Shown here: positions 1 to 6,054 of the stretch, one piece after another
How positions within the stretch are numbered: position 1 is the first letter of the stretch
Layout: each line of letters begins with the position of its first letter
Origin: a bacterium
GTDB lineage: Bacteria; Ratteibacteria; UBA8468
NCBI GenBank assembly: GCA_030630065.1
Contig: DAOVNU010000019.1
Location: 1 to 8,884 of the forward strand
DNA: 8,884 nt
Reading direction: 5' to 3'
Notes under the pieces: generated by a model
Database searches by the model: none
The model's input: only the letters and a program-made list of their open reading frames with translations
Told to the model about the DNA's origin: nothing
Position numbers and translations under genes: made by a program

Positions 1-264
1 GAAAATAAATAGTCGCTTCCAGGATGTAAAAGAATATTTCAAGGCATCCTTTATTCCCTTACCCTGCTCTTGACGTTCCTCCTGTTTCTCCTTCTTATGT
101 TCTTCTGTTTTTTCTATCTTTTTCTCACCCTGCCCTTCTAATGTAATTTCTTCTCCTTTAATCTGGCTGAAGTCAAAGAGGTTATGGCAGGAAGGACATA
201 TTCCGCGCACAAGGTCATTCTCACTCAATTCCCCGCTGCATTTTGGACATTTGTAATTAACCAT
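1..264 (-). CDS. Zinc-ribbon protein with charged linker, N-terminal 88 residues only (cut by window edge)
   Basis: This frame opens with ATG at 264 and stays open to the window edge, so the C-terminus is missing. The first 30 residues form a small zinc ribbon: CPKC (Cys6, Cys9) and CPSC (Cys23, Cys26), followed by HNLFDF. A very polar Glu/Lys/Gln-rich linker covers about residues 37-71. The last visible stretch (about 72-88) turns aromatic and hydrophobic (ALKYSFTSWKRLFIF), which suggests that a membrane region follows. A zinc ribbon, then linker, then membrane domain is common in uncharacterised bacterial proteins, and I cannot name the family. It starts 8 nt after the lipoprotein stop codon, so it is almost certainly co-transcribed and perhaps translationally coupled. 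Only a weak AAAAGA precedes the ATG. Confidence 0.8.
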   Translation of the reverse strand, partial: MVNYKCPKCSGELSENDLVRGICPSCHNLFDFSQIKGEEITLEGQGEKKIEKTEEHKKEKQEERQEQGKGIKDALKYSFTSWKRLFIF

Positions 265-272
265 TTATCTTT

Positions 273-1088
273 TTACCGGTATCTGTATTTATTCCTCTTC
301 CACCATTCTTCCCACTCTTTCTTTGTCGCAAATCCAAAGTTTTTTCCAATAATACCTCCTAACGCTTGATTAATATGGAAATATCCAATTGTCTCTCTTG
401 CCGAACCGCTTTTGGTTGTGTCGGGTATTGTCTTTATTAATTCGATTAATTTAACAACCGATTCCTTTTCGCCGAGTCGATAGAGTGATTTCCCAATAAT
501 CGCCAGTTCGGAATAAACTGTTCCCGAAGGAAAATGATAGCCAAATTGAGCTCCAGGACCCTGGGTATCACCTTCTTTTAAATATCCAATCTCCTGATTC
601 CATGCATTCCATAGAGTACCTACGGCATGAGGGTCCCCAATCGTTCCCAGGGCTCCTGCAGCGTCACCGCGAAGGATACGCCATTTTATCTCAATAGTCC
701 AATACTCCAGGATAGGCAGCGCCCGACTATCTTTAATTTTACTCAGGGTATAAATAAGCTGGCTTGTTCCCGGGTAGGGCGTAACCATAAGACCACCTTT
801 TTGAGGTTTGGCTTTTAGAATCTCAACAATTTTCTCAATTACAAAAGGAGTTGTTTCTTTTCCCATCTTCAGCAGTTGCGGTAGTATTTCAAAAGTATAC
901 TGATTTCGTTGACTGACACTCTGAAAATTCGCACTTCCAATTATTTTGCGGATTTGGGCTGCTTTCTCCGGAGAAGCTTTACTCTCTGGAATAAGGCCTT
1001 TCATTGTGATTTTAGAACTGCAACCACCCATAATGAGCAAAAGAACTGTAATCCCTGTATTAAACAATTTACTTTTTAGCATTTGCAT
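273..1088 (-). CDS. Lipoprotein with HEAT-like (PBS-lyase type) repeats
   Basis: This 271-residue protein starts with a lipoprotein signal peptide: Lys5 and Lys7, a hydrophobic run (about 11-20) and IMGGC with the lipidated Cys at 23. The -3 Met is less usual for a lipobox. The mature part is helical. Residues 137-160 are a textbook HEAT-like repeat (LRGDAAGALGTIGDPHAV), and about 192-222 looks like a weaker one (YSELAIIGKSLYRLGEKESV). The end, NFGF followed by WEEWW near 250-263, matches a C-terminal pattern seen in many bacterial HEAT-repeat proteins. HEAT arrays bind proteins, so an envelope scaffold role is possible, but the function is unknown. The gene is second in a leftward unit, 29 nt after the previous stop. 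Met1 and Met3 are both possible starts. GGCGG lies about 12 nt before Met1, which I chose. Confidence 0.85.
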   Translation of the reverse strand: MQMLKSKLFNTGITVLLLIMGGCSSKITMKGLIPESKASPEKAAQIRKIIGSANFQSVSQRNQYTFEILPQLLKMGKETTPFVIEKIVEILKAKPQKGGLMVTPYPGTSQLIYTLSKIKDSRALPILEYWTIEIKWRILRGDAAGALGTIGDPHAVGTLWNAWNQEIGYLKEGDTQGPGAQFGYHFPSGTVYSELAIIGKSLYRLGEKESVVKLIELIKTIPDTTKSGSARETIGYFHINQALGGIIGKNFGFATKKEWEEWWKRNKYRYR

Positions 1089-1117
1089 CTTTAAATCTAC
1101 CGCCTTTATTTCTATCC

Positions 1118-1729
1118 CTACTTATATTTACTCATCCTGTACATCGCATCAGCCAATTTTCCTTCTGTTCCGCCGATGTCGGTTATATACCAGCGATGAA
1201 ACTGTTTTTTCAGGGTAAAGGGAATACTGGTCGGTTCCTTTTTCATTTTTGGTCGGGGAGCGCCAAGTTTGGAAATAATTGCCCCCAAACCAAGGACATC
1301 GCTCACCAAAACTTTCAGTTCTACTTCGGCCGTGTTTCCTTCCACATTTACTTTGCCTATGGAATATGACTTATACCGAGAGATAGCAAAAGCGCTAAGA
1401 GCTGCTTTGCCCAATCTTTCGTTTTTAAAAAGGGTCCTGGGGTCTTGTTTAAAACCGTATTCCTTTAAACCTTCAGGTATCTCTTTCGGTTTTTTCTTCC
1501 CCTTTTCAGCACTCTCCATCCATCCCTTAAGTTCCTTTGTAAGATTTTCCCGTTTATCCTTATCCCACATAAGATCACTTATTTTCATTACGTTATCCAT
1601 AAAAGCATCCACAGTTTTTGCCGGGTCTCCCTGAACACTGTTCTCTATTCTTTTTACATAAGAGGAATATTTCCACCATCCACCAATTCCGAGCAGAAAA
1701 ACTATCAGAAAAATAACTATTTTTTTCAT
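1118..1729 (-). CDS. Membrane-anchored extracytoplasmic protein, NTF2-like/DUF4878-like
   Basis: This is a 203-residue protein of unknown function. Residues 4-18 form one hydrophobic helix after MKK, acting as a signal anchor or uncleaved signal peptide with no lipobox Cys. The rest is soluble and presumably outside the cytoplasm. The pattern recalls DUF4878/NTF2-like folds: DPAKTVDAFMDNVM near 35-48, a Lys-rich helical middle, then beta-strand-like stretches around SIGKVNVEGNTAEVELKV (123-140) and a final PFTLKKQFHRWYITDI (170-185). The family assignment rests on pattern only. It is the first gene of the leftward unit with the HEAT lipoprotein and the zinc-ribbon protein. It has the clearest expression signals in the window: a strong Shine-Dalgarno and an extended -10 promoter with a leader of about 30 nt. 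Confidence 0.82.
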   Translation of the reverse strand: MKKIVIFLIVFLLGIGGWWKYSSYVKRIENSVQGDPAKTVDAFMDNVMKISDLMWDKDKRENLTKELKGWMESAEKGKKKPKEIPEGLKEYGFKQDPRTLFKNERLGKAALSAFAISRYKSYSIGKVNVEGNTAEVELKVLVSDVLGLGAIISKLGAPRPKMKKEPTSIPFTLKKQFHRWYITDIGGTEGKLADAMYRMSKYK

Positions 1730-1731
1730 TA

Positions 1732-1739
1732 CCTCCCCC
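1732..1739 (-). promoter_or_regulatory. Strong Shine-Dalgarno of the NTF2-like gene
   Basis: On the minus strand the bases just before ATG at 1729 read GGGGGAGGTA. The purine run supports this start. It also shows that the organism uses conventional ribosome binding sites for some genes, in contrast to the genes at 1873, 6121 and 8277. Confidence 0.75.
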
Positions 1740-1765
1740 TTAATTGCAATTATAGAATTTAAATT

Positions 1766-1795
1766 ATTTTACCACAGATTCAGGGATTACTGCAA
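1766..1795 (-). promoter_or_regulatory. Sigma70-type extended -10 promoter for the leftward three-gene unit
   Basis: The minus strand reads TTGCAG (1790-1795), an 18-nt spacer and TAAAAT (1766-1771), with TGG directly before the -10 as an extended element. Transcription should start near 1759, giving a leader of about 30 nt that contains the strong Shine-Dalgarno. The match is by eye, and the start site is inferred from normal -10 spacing. Confidence 0.6.
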
Positions 1796-1834
1796 CCTTG
1801 CCCTACCCTTAAAATTTGTTCTGCCCATATCTAT

Positions 1835-1863
1835 TTGATAAATGATAAGGTCGGTGTTAAGAT
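1835..1863 (+). promoter_or_regulatory. Extended -10 promoter for the MBL hydrolase, predicting a leaderless mRNA
   Basis: TTGATA (1835-1840), a 17-nt spacer and TAAGAT (1858-1863) with TGT at 1855-1857 form a good extended -10 promoter. The expected start point is near 1870, 3 nt before ATG at 1873. An in-frame TAA at 1858-1860 lies inside the -10 box, so no longer protein is possible, and there is no Shine-Dalgarno. Confidence 0.55.
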
Positions 1864-1872
1864 AAAGTTGCA

Positions 1873-2481
1873 ATGATTATTCCTTTTATAAGTTCTTCCT
1901 TTTCATCAAACGTTTATCTCATCAAAGCAAAGAAGATTACCCTTATTGATGTGGGGATGGAGCCGGAAAATCTTCTGAAGAAATTAAAGGAAGAAATTAA
2001 CCTTGAAGATTTAAATCTTATCATCCTTACCCACAGCCATCCCGACCATACTCTCGCCCTTCCTTTTCTTTTAAAAGAGACCCGGGCAAAGGTCGCTATC
2101 CATAAAGATGAGTTAACGTCCAAAACCAAATCAATTATGGGATTCCCCATTCCTGAAATCAAACCCGACCTTATTCTTAACGGAGGAGAAAAACTAAACT
2201 TAGGAGATTTTTCACTTAAGGTAATTCATACCCCGGGCCATACTTCCGGTTCGATTTGTCTCTATCAGGATGGAATTTTGTTTTCCGGTGATACCATCTT
2301 CGCCTGTGGCAACATCGGCAGAACAGATTTAGGTGGTGATAATAAGGATTTGCTTTCCTCCATTAAAAAATTAAATCAGTTAGAGGTAGAAACCGTCTAT
2401 CCCGGTCATGGAGAGATTATTGCAAAGAATGCCAGAGAAGAGATTGTTTCTTCTCTCCGATTAGCGGAAGATTGCCAATAA
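1873..2481 (+). CDS. MBL-fold metallo-hydrolase (glyoxalase II-like)
   Basis: This 202-residue cytosolic protein is a complete metallo-beta-lactamase-fold hydrolase. The metal-site motifs are all present: HSHPDH at 54-59 (His54, His56, Asp58, His59), His119 with HTPGHTSGS, Asp140 in FSGDT and His179 in YPGHGE. This is a two-metal site of the glyoxalase II/general hydrolase type. The protein is about the size of the bare MBL core and lacks the extra C-terminal substrate domain of true glyoxalase II, so the substrate cannot be named; thioesters such as S-lactoylglutathione analogues are only one possibility. The start is fixed by an in-frame TAA 15 nt upstream. The mRNA looks leaderless. The downstream PilZ/HD-GYP gene is on the same strand but appears to have its own promoter. 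Confidence 0.92.
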   Translation: MIIPFISSSFSSNVYLIKAKKITLIDVGMEPENLLKKLKEEINLEDLNLIILTHSHPDHTLALPFLLKETRAKVAIHKDELTSKTKSIMGFPIPEIKPDLILNGGEKLNLGDFSLKVIHTPGHTSGSICLYQDGILFSGDTIFACGNIGRTDLGGDNKDLLSSIKKLNQLEVETVYPGHGEIIAKNAREEIVSSLRLAEDCQ

Positions 2482-2519
2482 AACCAAGAACAGCAGGTAG
2501 AGGCGAAAAGAAGGCGTAA

Positions 2520-2657
2520 GAGAGTTTGACCTTTGCCTATGATTCTGTTAAAATAGAAAGTGAAAAAGAGTTCACCATCATCAGGCACACAGTCAATATA
2601 GCTGCTCGACTCTGTGGTGTCGCTAAAAAATCTCAAATTCTTTTTACTGAAACCACG
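2520..2657 (+). pseudogene. Relic of a class III adenylate/guanylate cyclase domain (C-terminal tail)
   Basis: The frame opens after a TAA at 2517 and encodes a stretch clearly like the end of class III nucleotidyl cyclase catalytic domains: EFTIIRHTVNIAARLCGVAKKSQILFTETT, which in intact enzymes runs roughly as e(F/Y)T.IGdTVN.AARL...a..gqIl.setT. The Asn and Arg of the VNIAAR motif, which stabilise the transition state, are kept. The usual Gly-Asp before TVN is Arg-His, and the rest of the domain, including both metal Asp residues, is absent. No other frame upstream supplies it. The stretch runs in frame into the PilZ/HD-GYP gene. Either it is a decayed fragment serving as upstream DNA, which I favour because a promoter lies in it, or it is translated as an N-terminal extension from TTG at 2526. 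Confidence 0.6.
2526..2554 (+). promoter_or_regulatory. Near-consensus promoter inside the cyclase relic, for the PilZ/HD-GYP gene
   Basis: TTGACC (2526-2531), a 17-nt spacer and TAAAAT (2549-2554) with TGT before the -10 is one of the best promoter matches in the window. Transcription should start near 2561. No in-frame ATG, GTG or TTG follows until ATG at 2658, giving a leader of about 97 nt. The -35 hexamer begins with the TTG that would be the start of the longer reading frame, which argues against that start. Confidence 0.5.
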
Positions 2658-3830
2658 ATGAATATGGGAAAATCGTTCAAAGAGAAAAGGAAATTTCCCC
2701 GATTAGATTCCTCACTTTTACTTCATTATCAAGTTTACAACACAACCGAGATTGTTAAAGATATCTTTTTAACCAAGGATATCAGTGAAGGTGGGCTATC
2801 TTTTAGCTGTCCAGAAGATTTTAAAGTAGAGACAATATTAGAATTAGAGATTCTCTTACCTACAAAGGATATTTCCTTAAAAACATTAGGTAAGGTTGTT
2901 TGGTCACAAGAGATAGAACCATCAAAGTATGATATCGGGCTTTCCTTTGTAAAAATTAATGAAGAAGATAGAAAAGCATTATTTTCTTATCTTTCTCTAT
3001 TTGGTCGGGAAAAGAAATACCAAAGTTTCCGTTCCAAATTTTGGGAAAGGATGGGAATAGTATTAATCATTGGCCTTCTTGTTACAATTTACTTTATCGA
3101 GACCAATATCTTTCCCGGTACTGCCGCTTCAATAAACCAGTTTATTGTGACAGTGATTCTGGTTAGTTTAGGAATGACCTGGTGGCAGCAAAGAAAATTC
3201 CAGCGGCAATTAAAAAAGACCTCCGAGAAGCTAGGCGATACCGAAAGAGATTTAAGGAAGTCCTATCTTAATACAATCAAGACACTAGCCCTGACTTTAG
3301 AATCAAGAGACCCCTATACTAAGGGCCATTCCACCCGTGTTACCGAATATGCCCTTGCTGTTGCCGAGCAATTGGAGTTTTCTGAAGATGAAAAGGAAGT
3401 CATCAGAAATGCTGGTATTCTTCACGATATTGGAAAGATATCGATTAGCGATTCTATCTTACAGAAACCGGCCAAATTAACCGAAGATGAGTATGCGATT
3501 GTGAAAAAGCATCCTGATATCGGTGTCTCAATTATTAAACTGCTTTCCTTTCTCAAGAAGGAACGCAAGATTATTTTAGAACATCACGAAAGGGTTGATG
3601 GGAAAGGGTATCACGGAATGATTCTGGATAAAATTCCTTTTATCTCCCGGATCCTTGCGGTAACAGATAGCTTTGATGCAATGACCTCTGACCGTCCTTA
3701 CAGGAGCGCCCTCACTGTTGAGGAAGCTTTAGAGGAACTAAAAAGAAACAAAGGCACCCAATTTGACCCTGAGATAGTAGACATTTTTGTGAAGGTCATA
3801 GAAAAGGATAATGATTTTAGTAAGTCATAA
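2658..3830 (+). CDS. PilZ domain, two-TM, HD-GYP c-di-GMP phosphodiesterase-like protein
   Basis: Counted from ATG 2658, the protein has 390 residues. PilZ (about 8-118) carries both c-di-GMP-binding motifs: RKFPR at 11-15 (RxxxR) and DISEGG at 41-46 (D/NxSxxG). Two hydrophobic helices follow (about 132-147 and 159-174), then a polar, probably coiled-coil linker (178-203). The C-terminal HD-GYP domain (about 203-381) has GHSTRVTEYA, the catalytic HDIGK (His256, Asp257), HP (285-286), HHERVDGKGY (309-318), DSFDAMTSDRPYR and GTQFDPEIV. The signature motif is GYH, not GYP. It is probably an inner-membrane protein that senses c-di-GMP through PilZ and hydrolyses it through HD-GYP. The start is uncertain: ATG 2658 and ATG 2664 fit normal PilZ N-termini but lack a Shine-Dalgarno, and TTG 2526 would add 44 cyclase-like residues. 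Confidence 0.9.
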   Translation: MNMGKSFKEKRKFPRLDSSLLLHYQVYNTTEIVKDIFLTKDISEGGLSFSCPEDFKVETILELEILLPTKDISLKTLGKVVWSQEIEPSKYDIGLSFVKINEEDRKALFSYLSLFGREKKYQSFRSKFWERMGIVLIIGLLVTIYFIETNIFPGTAASINQFIVTVILVSLGMTWWQQRKFQRQLKKTSEKLGDTERDLRKSYLNTIKTLALTLESRDPYTKGHSTRVTEYALAVAEQLEFSEDEKEVIRNAGILHDIGKISISDSILQKPAKLTEDEYAIVKKHPDIGVSIIKLLSFLKKERKIILEHHERVDGKGYHGMILDKIPFISRILAVTDSFDAMTSDRPYRSALTVEEALEELKRNKGTQFDPEIVDIFVKVIEKDNDFSKS

Positions 3831-3847
3831 TCTCCTCCTTTTCATTG

Positions 3848-3919
3848 CTCCCCGGGTAGGGCTCGAACCTACGACATTTCGGTTAACAGCCGAACGCTCT
3901 ACCATTGAGCTACCGGGGA
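3848..3919 (-). tRNA. trnN: tRNA-Asn (anticodon GUU)
   Basis: The minus strand folds as a full 72-nt cloverleaf: acceptor TCCCCGG/CCGGGGA, D stem GCTC/GAGC around AATGGTA, anticodon stem TTCGG/CCGAA with loop CTGTTAA (anticodon GTT), and T stem GTAGG/CCTAC with loop TTCGAGC. The discriminator base is G, as expected for Asn. The 3' CCA is not encoded (CAA follows), so it must be added after transcription. It lies 17 nt after the porB stop on the same strand, so it may be processed from the por transcript or use a promoter inside the end of porB. Confidence 0.96.
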
Positions 3920-3936
3920 ATAATTTTTTTCGGCCA

Positions 3937-4854
3937 CTACACGCAAAGATTCAATAACTTTTCCCATCGTTCATCAACGTGATTCTGTATGTTCTCCAAC
4001 AAACTTTTATTTTCCGGTTTAAAAAGATGTTTAAAACGACCCTGTAATTTTAACCATTCGGCTACAGGTTTCTTCTCCTTGGGCCTGTAGGTAAGAGAAT
4101 ATTTCCCGTTAATCGCTTCATAGAGGGGCCAGAAACAGGTATCTGCCGCAAGCCGACCAACCTCCAGGGTCTGTTCCGGTGGATATCTCCAGCCCAGCCG
4201 GCAGGGAGAAAAAACATCGATAAAGGAAGGCCCGTCGGTATCCAATGCCTTTTCTACTTTACCGATTAAATCATTCCATTTTCCCACCGTTGCGGTGGCG
4301 GCATAAGGAATTTGGTGCGCAACCATAATGGCGGTTAGTTCTTTTTTAAACCGAACCTTTCCGGGAATTACCGTTCCTGCCGGGGCGGTCGTAGTGCTGG
4401 CTCCTTTTGGAGTGGCAGAAGAGCGCTGAATCCCGGTATTCATATAGGCCTGGTTATTATAACAAATGTAGAGAAAACGATGACCTCTTTCCACCGCCCC
4501 GGAAAGTGCCTGTAAACCAATATCATAGGTACCACCATCTCCGCCAAAAGCGATAAACCGAATATCTTTTTTGATTCTTCCCTGTTTTTTTAAACTCCTG
4601 TAAGCCGCCTCTATCCCGCTGATTGTACTTGCCGCATTCTCAAAAGCATTATGGAACCAGGGAACCTGCCAGGAAGAATAGGGAAAGATGGTACTGGCAA
4701 CCTCCAGACAGCCGGTAGAGGCCACTGCTACAACTGGTTCCTTTGCGGCTAATAACACCTGTCTGGCAACAATTCCCGCTCCACAACCAGGACAAAGTCG
4801 ATGTCCCCCGACAAATAATTCCTTTTTTTCCGATAATTCCCTTAAATTTGCCAT
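3937..4854 (-). CDS. porB: Pyruvate:ferredoxin oxidoreductase, beta subunit
   Basis: This 305-residue protein is the TPP-binding subunit of the enzyme that oxidises pyruvate and CoA to acetyl-CoA and CO2, reducing ferredoxin. Four Cys for a [4Fe-4S] cluster are in place: CPGC (Cys21, Cys24), Cys49 in STGCLEV and Cys218 in FSPCRLGW. The TPP/Mg motif is GGDGGT (104-109) with Asn133-Asn134 in CYNNQAYMNTGIQRSSATP, the sequence typical of bacterial PorB. The length and C-terminal extension fit Por rather than the shorter KorB, although a branched-chain relative (Vor) cannot be excluded by eye. The gene begins 15 nt after the porA stop, with AAAGGG about 10 nt before ATG, so the two form one operon. 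The gamma and delta (ferredoxin-type) subunits are not adjacent. Confidence 0.93.
   Translation of the reverse strand: MANLRELSEKKELFVGGHRLCPGCGAGIVARQVLLAAKEPVVAVASTGCLEVASTIFPYSSWQVPWFHNAFENAASTISGIEAAYRSLKKQGRIKKDIRFIAFGGDGGTYDIGLQALSGAVERGHRFLYICYNNQAYMNTGIQRSSATPKGASTTTAPAGTVIPGKVRFKKELTAIMVAHQIPYAATATVGKWNDLIGKVEKALDTDGPSFIDVFSPCRLGWRYPPEQTLEVGRLAADTCFWPLYEAINGKYSLTYRPKEKKPVAEWLKLQGRFKHLFKPENKSLLENIQNHVDERWEKLLNLCV
3949..3977 (-). promoter_or_regulatory. Possible tRNA-Asn promoter inside the 3' end of porB
   Basis: The minus strand reads TTGATG (3972-3977), a 17-nt spacer and TTGAAT (3949-3954). Transcription would begin near 3942, about 22 nt before the tRNA. The -10 matches consensus at only four of six bases, so this is tentative. 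Co-transcription with porAB is the alternative. Confidence 0.25.
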
Positions 4855-4869
4855 TGTTTTTTCCCTTTA

Positions 4870-6048
4870 TTATTCTCTTACGCCTAAATAGGTTACCAAA
4901 TTTTTAATTTTACCCGTTTTCTTTATCTCGTCAAGGTCTTCGTAAATTGCTTTAATTTCTTTTAATCCAATATCCCGACCGCCAAGCCCATAGATATAGT
5001 TAATAATCTTCGGTCTTTCTCCTGTATCGTAAAGAATGTTTCTAACCTCGCTGAAGAGGGGACCACTCACTGCGTTGAAGGAATCGGAACGGTCTAAAAT
5101 TGCAATTGCTTTAACATTTTTCAATGCCTCTTTTAATTCTTCTGCAGGAAAGGGGCGAAAAACCCTTAATTTCAAAAGACCTGCTTTTATTTTTTCCTCA
5201 CGCAATTGGTCAACCACTACTTTGATTGTTCCTGCCGTAGAACCCATTGCAACAATGGCAATTTCACTGTCCGCAACTTTATAATCTTCAAAAAGTTGAT
5301 AGTTCCGGCCAAATTTCCTTGTAAATTCTTCCCCTACTTTTGAAATTATTGCTTTGCTTTTAATCATTGCTTCTGCCTCCTGGCGCTTGTGTTCAAAATA
5401 ATAATCCTGTAAATCCAGAGCGCCAACGGTAAAAGGATGCTCTATGTCCAGAAGGTAATTTTTTGGCTTATATTCGCCGATGAAATTTTTTACTTCTTCG
5501 TCGGAAAGCGGCTCTAACATCTCCAGGCAATGGGAAAGGATAAAACCATCGGTAGTAACCATCACCGGCAAAAGCGATTCCTCGGCAATTCTCACTGCTT
5601 GAATAAGGTTATCGTACGTTTCCTGCACACTCTCTGAAAAGATTTGAATCCAGCCGGTATCCCGCGCTCCCATTGAATCGCTGTGGTCACAGTGAATGTT
5701 AATCGGTGAGGAAAGGGAGCGATTAACCATCGGCATCACAATGGGTAATCTTAAACCGGAAGCAATGTTCAAAATCTCCCACATCAAGGCAAGACCCTGG
5801 GAAGAGGTTGCAGTCATTGCCCTTGCGCCGGCAACGCATGCTCCTACCGTAGCACTCATTGCACTGTGTTCGCTTTCCACCGGAACAAATTCCGTATCCA
5901 CCTTTCCATCGGCAACAAATTGCGAGAAAATCTGCACAATTTCCGTAGCCGGTGTAATCGGATAAGCCGCCACCACGTCAGGGTTAATCTGTCTCATTGC
6001 TTCGGCAAAGACCTCATTAGCCGTTTTGGCTATTCTTTTTTTAGACAT
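4870..6048 (-). CDS. porA: Pyruvate:ferredoxin oxidoreductase, alpha subunit
   Basis: This 392-residue protein is the alpha subunit that pairs with PorB. Typical PorA motifs run in order: AAYPITPATEI (27-37), the VPVESEHSAM region (55-64, with Glu58 expected to face the TPP ring), ATSSQGLALMWE (80-91), HCDHSDSMGARDTGWIQ (119-135) and LPVMVTTDGFILSH (160-173). The C-terminal domain (about 260-385) includes IAIVAMGSTAGT and a KLRVFRPFP segment. The length fits the unfused four-subunit type, because fused alpha/gamma forms are near 600 residues. A longer frame reaches ATG 6138, but I start at 6048: AGGGAG lies 6 nt before it, the residues from there match the family N-terminus, and the extension (rich in Phe, Tyr and Asn) covers the promoter region. 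Confidence 0.94.
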   Translation of the reverse strand: MSKKRIAKTANEVFAEAMRQINPDVVAAYPITPATEIVQIFSQFVADGKVDTEFVPVESEHSAMSATVGACVAGARAMTATSSQGLALMWEILNIASGLRLPIVMPMVNRSLSSPINIHCDHSDSMGARDTGWIQIFSESVQETYDNLIQAVRIAEESLLPVMVTTDGFILSHCLEMLEPLSDEEVKNFIGEYKPKNYLLDIEHPFTVGALDLQDYYFEHKRQEAEAMIKSKAIISKVGEEFTRKFGRNYQLFEDYKVADSEIAIVAMGSTAGTIKVVVDQLREEKIKAGLLKLRVFRPFPAEELKEALKNVKAIAILDRSDSFNAVSGPLFSEVRNILYDTGERPKIINYIYGLGGRDIGLKEIKAIYEDLDEIKKTGKIKNLVTYLGVRE

Positions 6049-6054
6049 TTTTTT

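Noticed and set aside
946..1634. Plus-strand open frames opposite the lipoprotein and NTF2-like genes
   Set aside because: They are antisense to genes with clear signal sequences and domain patterns. They show no motif and no ribosome site, so they are shadows.
2482..2519. Gap between the MBL stop and the cyclase-like frame, examined for the missing cyclase part or a terminator
   Set aside because: None of the three forward frames gives cyclase-like residues, and there is no hairpin with a T-run.
3817..3840. Minus-strand AAGGAGGAG followed by ATG ACT TAC TAA just downstream of the tRNA
   Set aside because: It is a perfect ribosome site, but the frame encodes only three residues and lies opposite the end of the PilZ/HD-GYP gene. 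It is probably chance.
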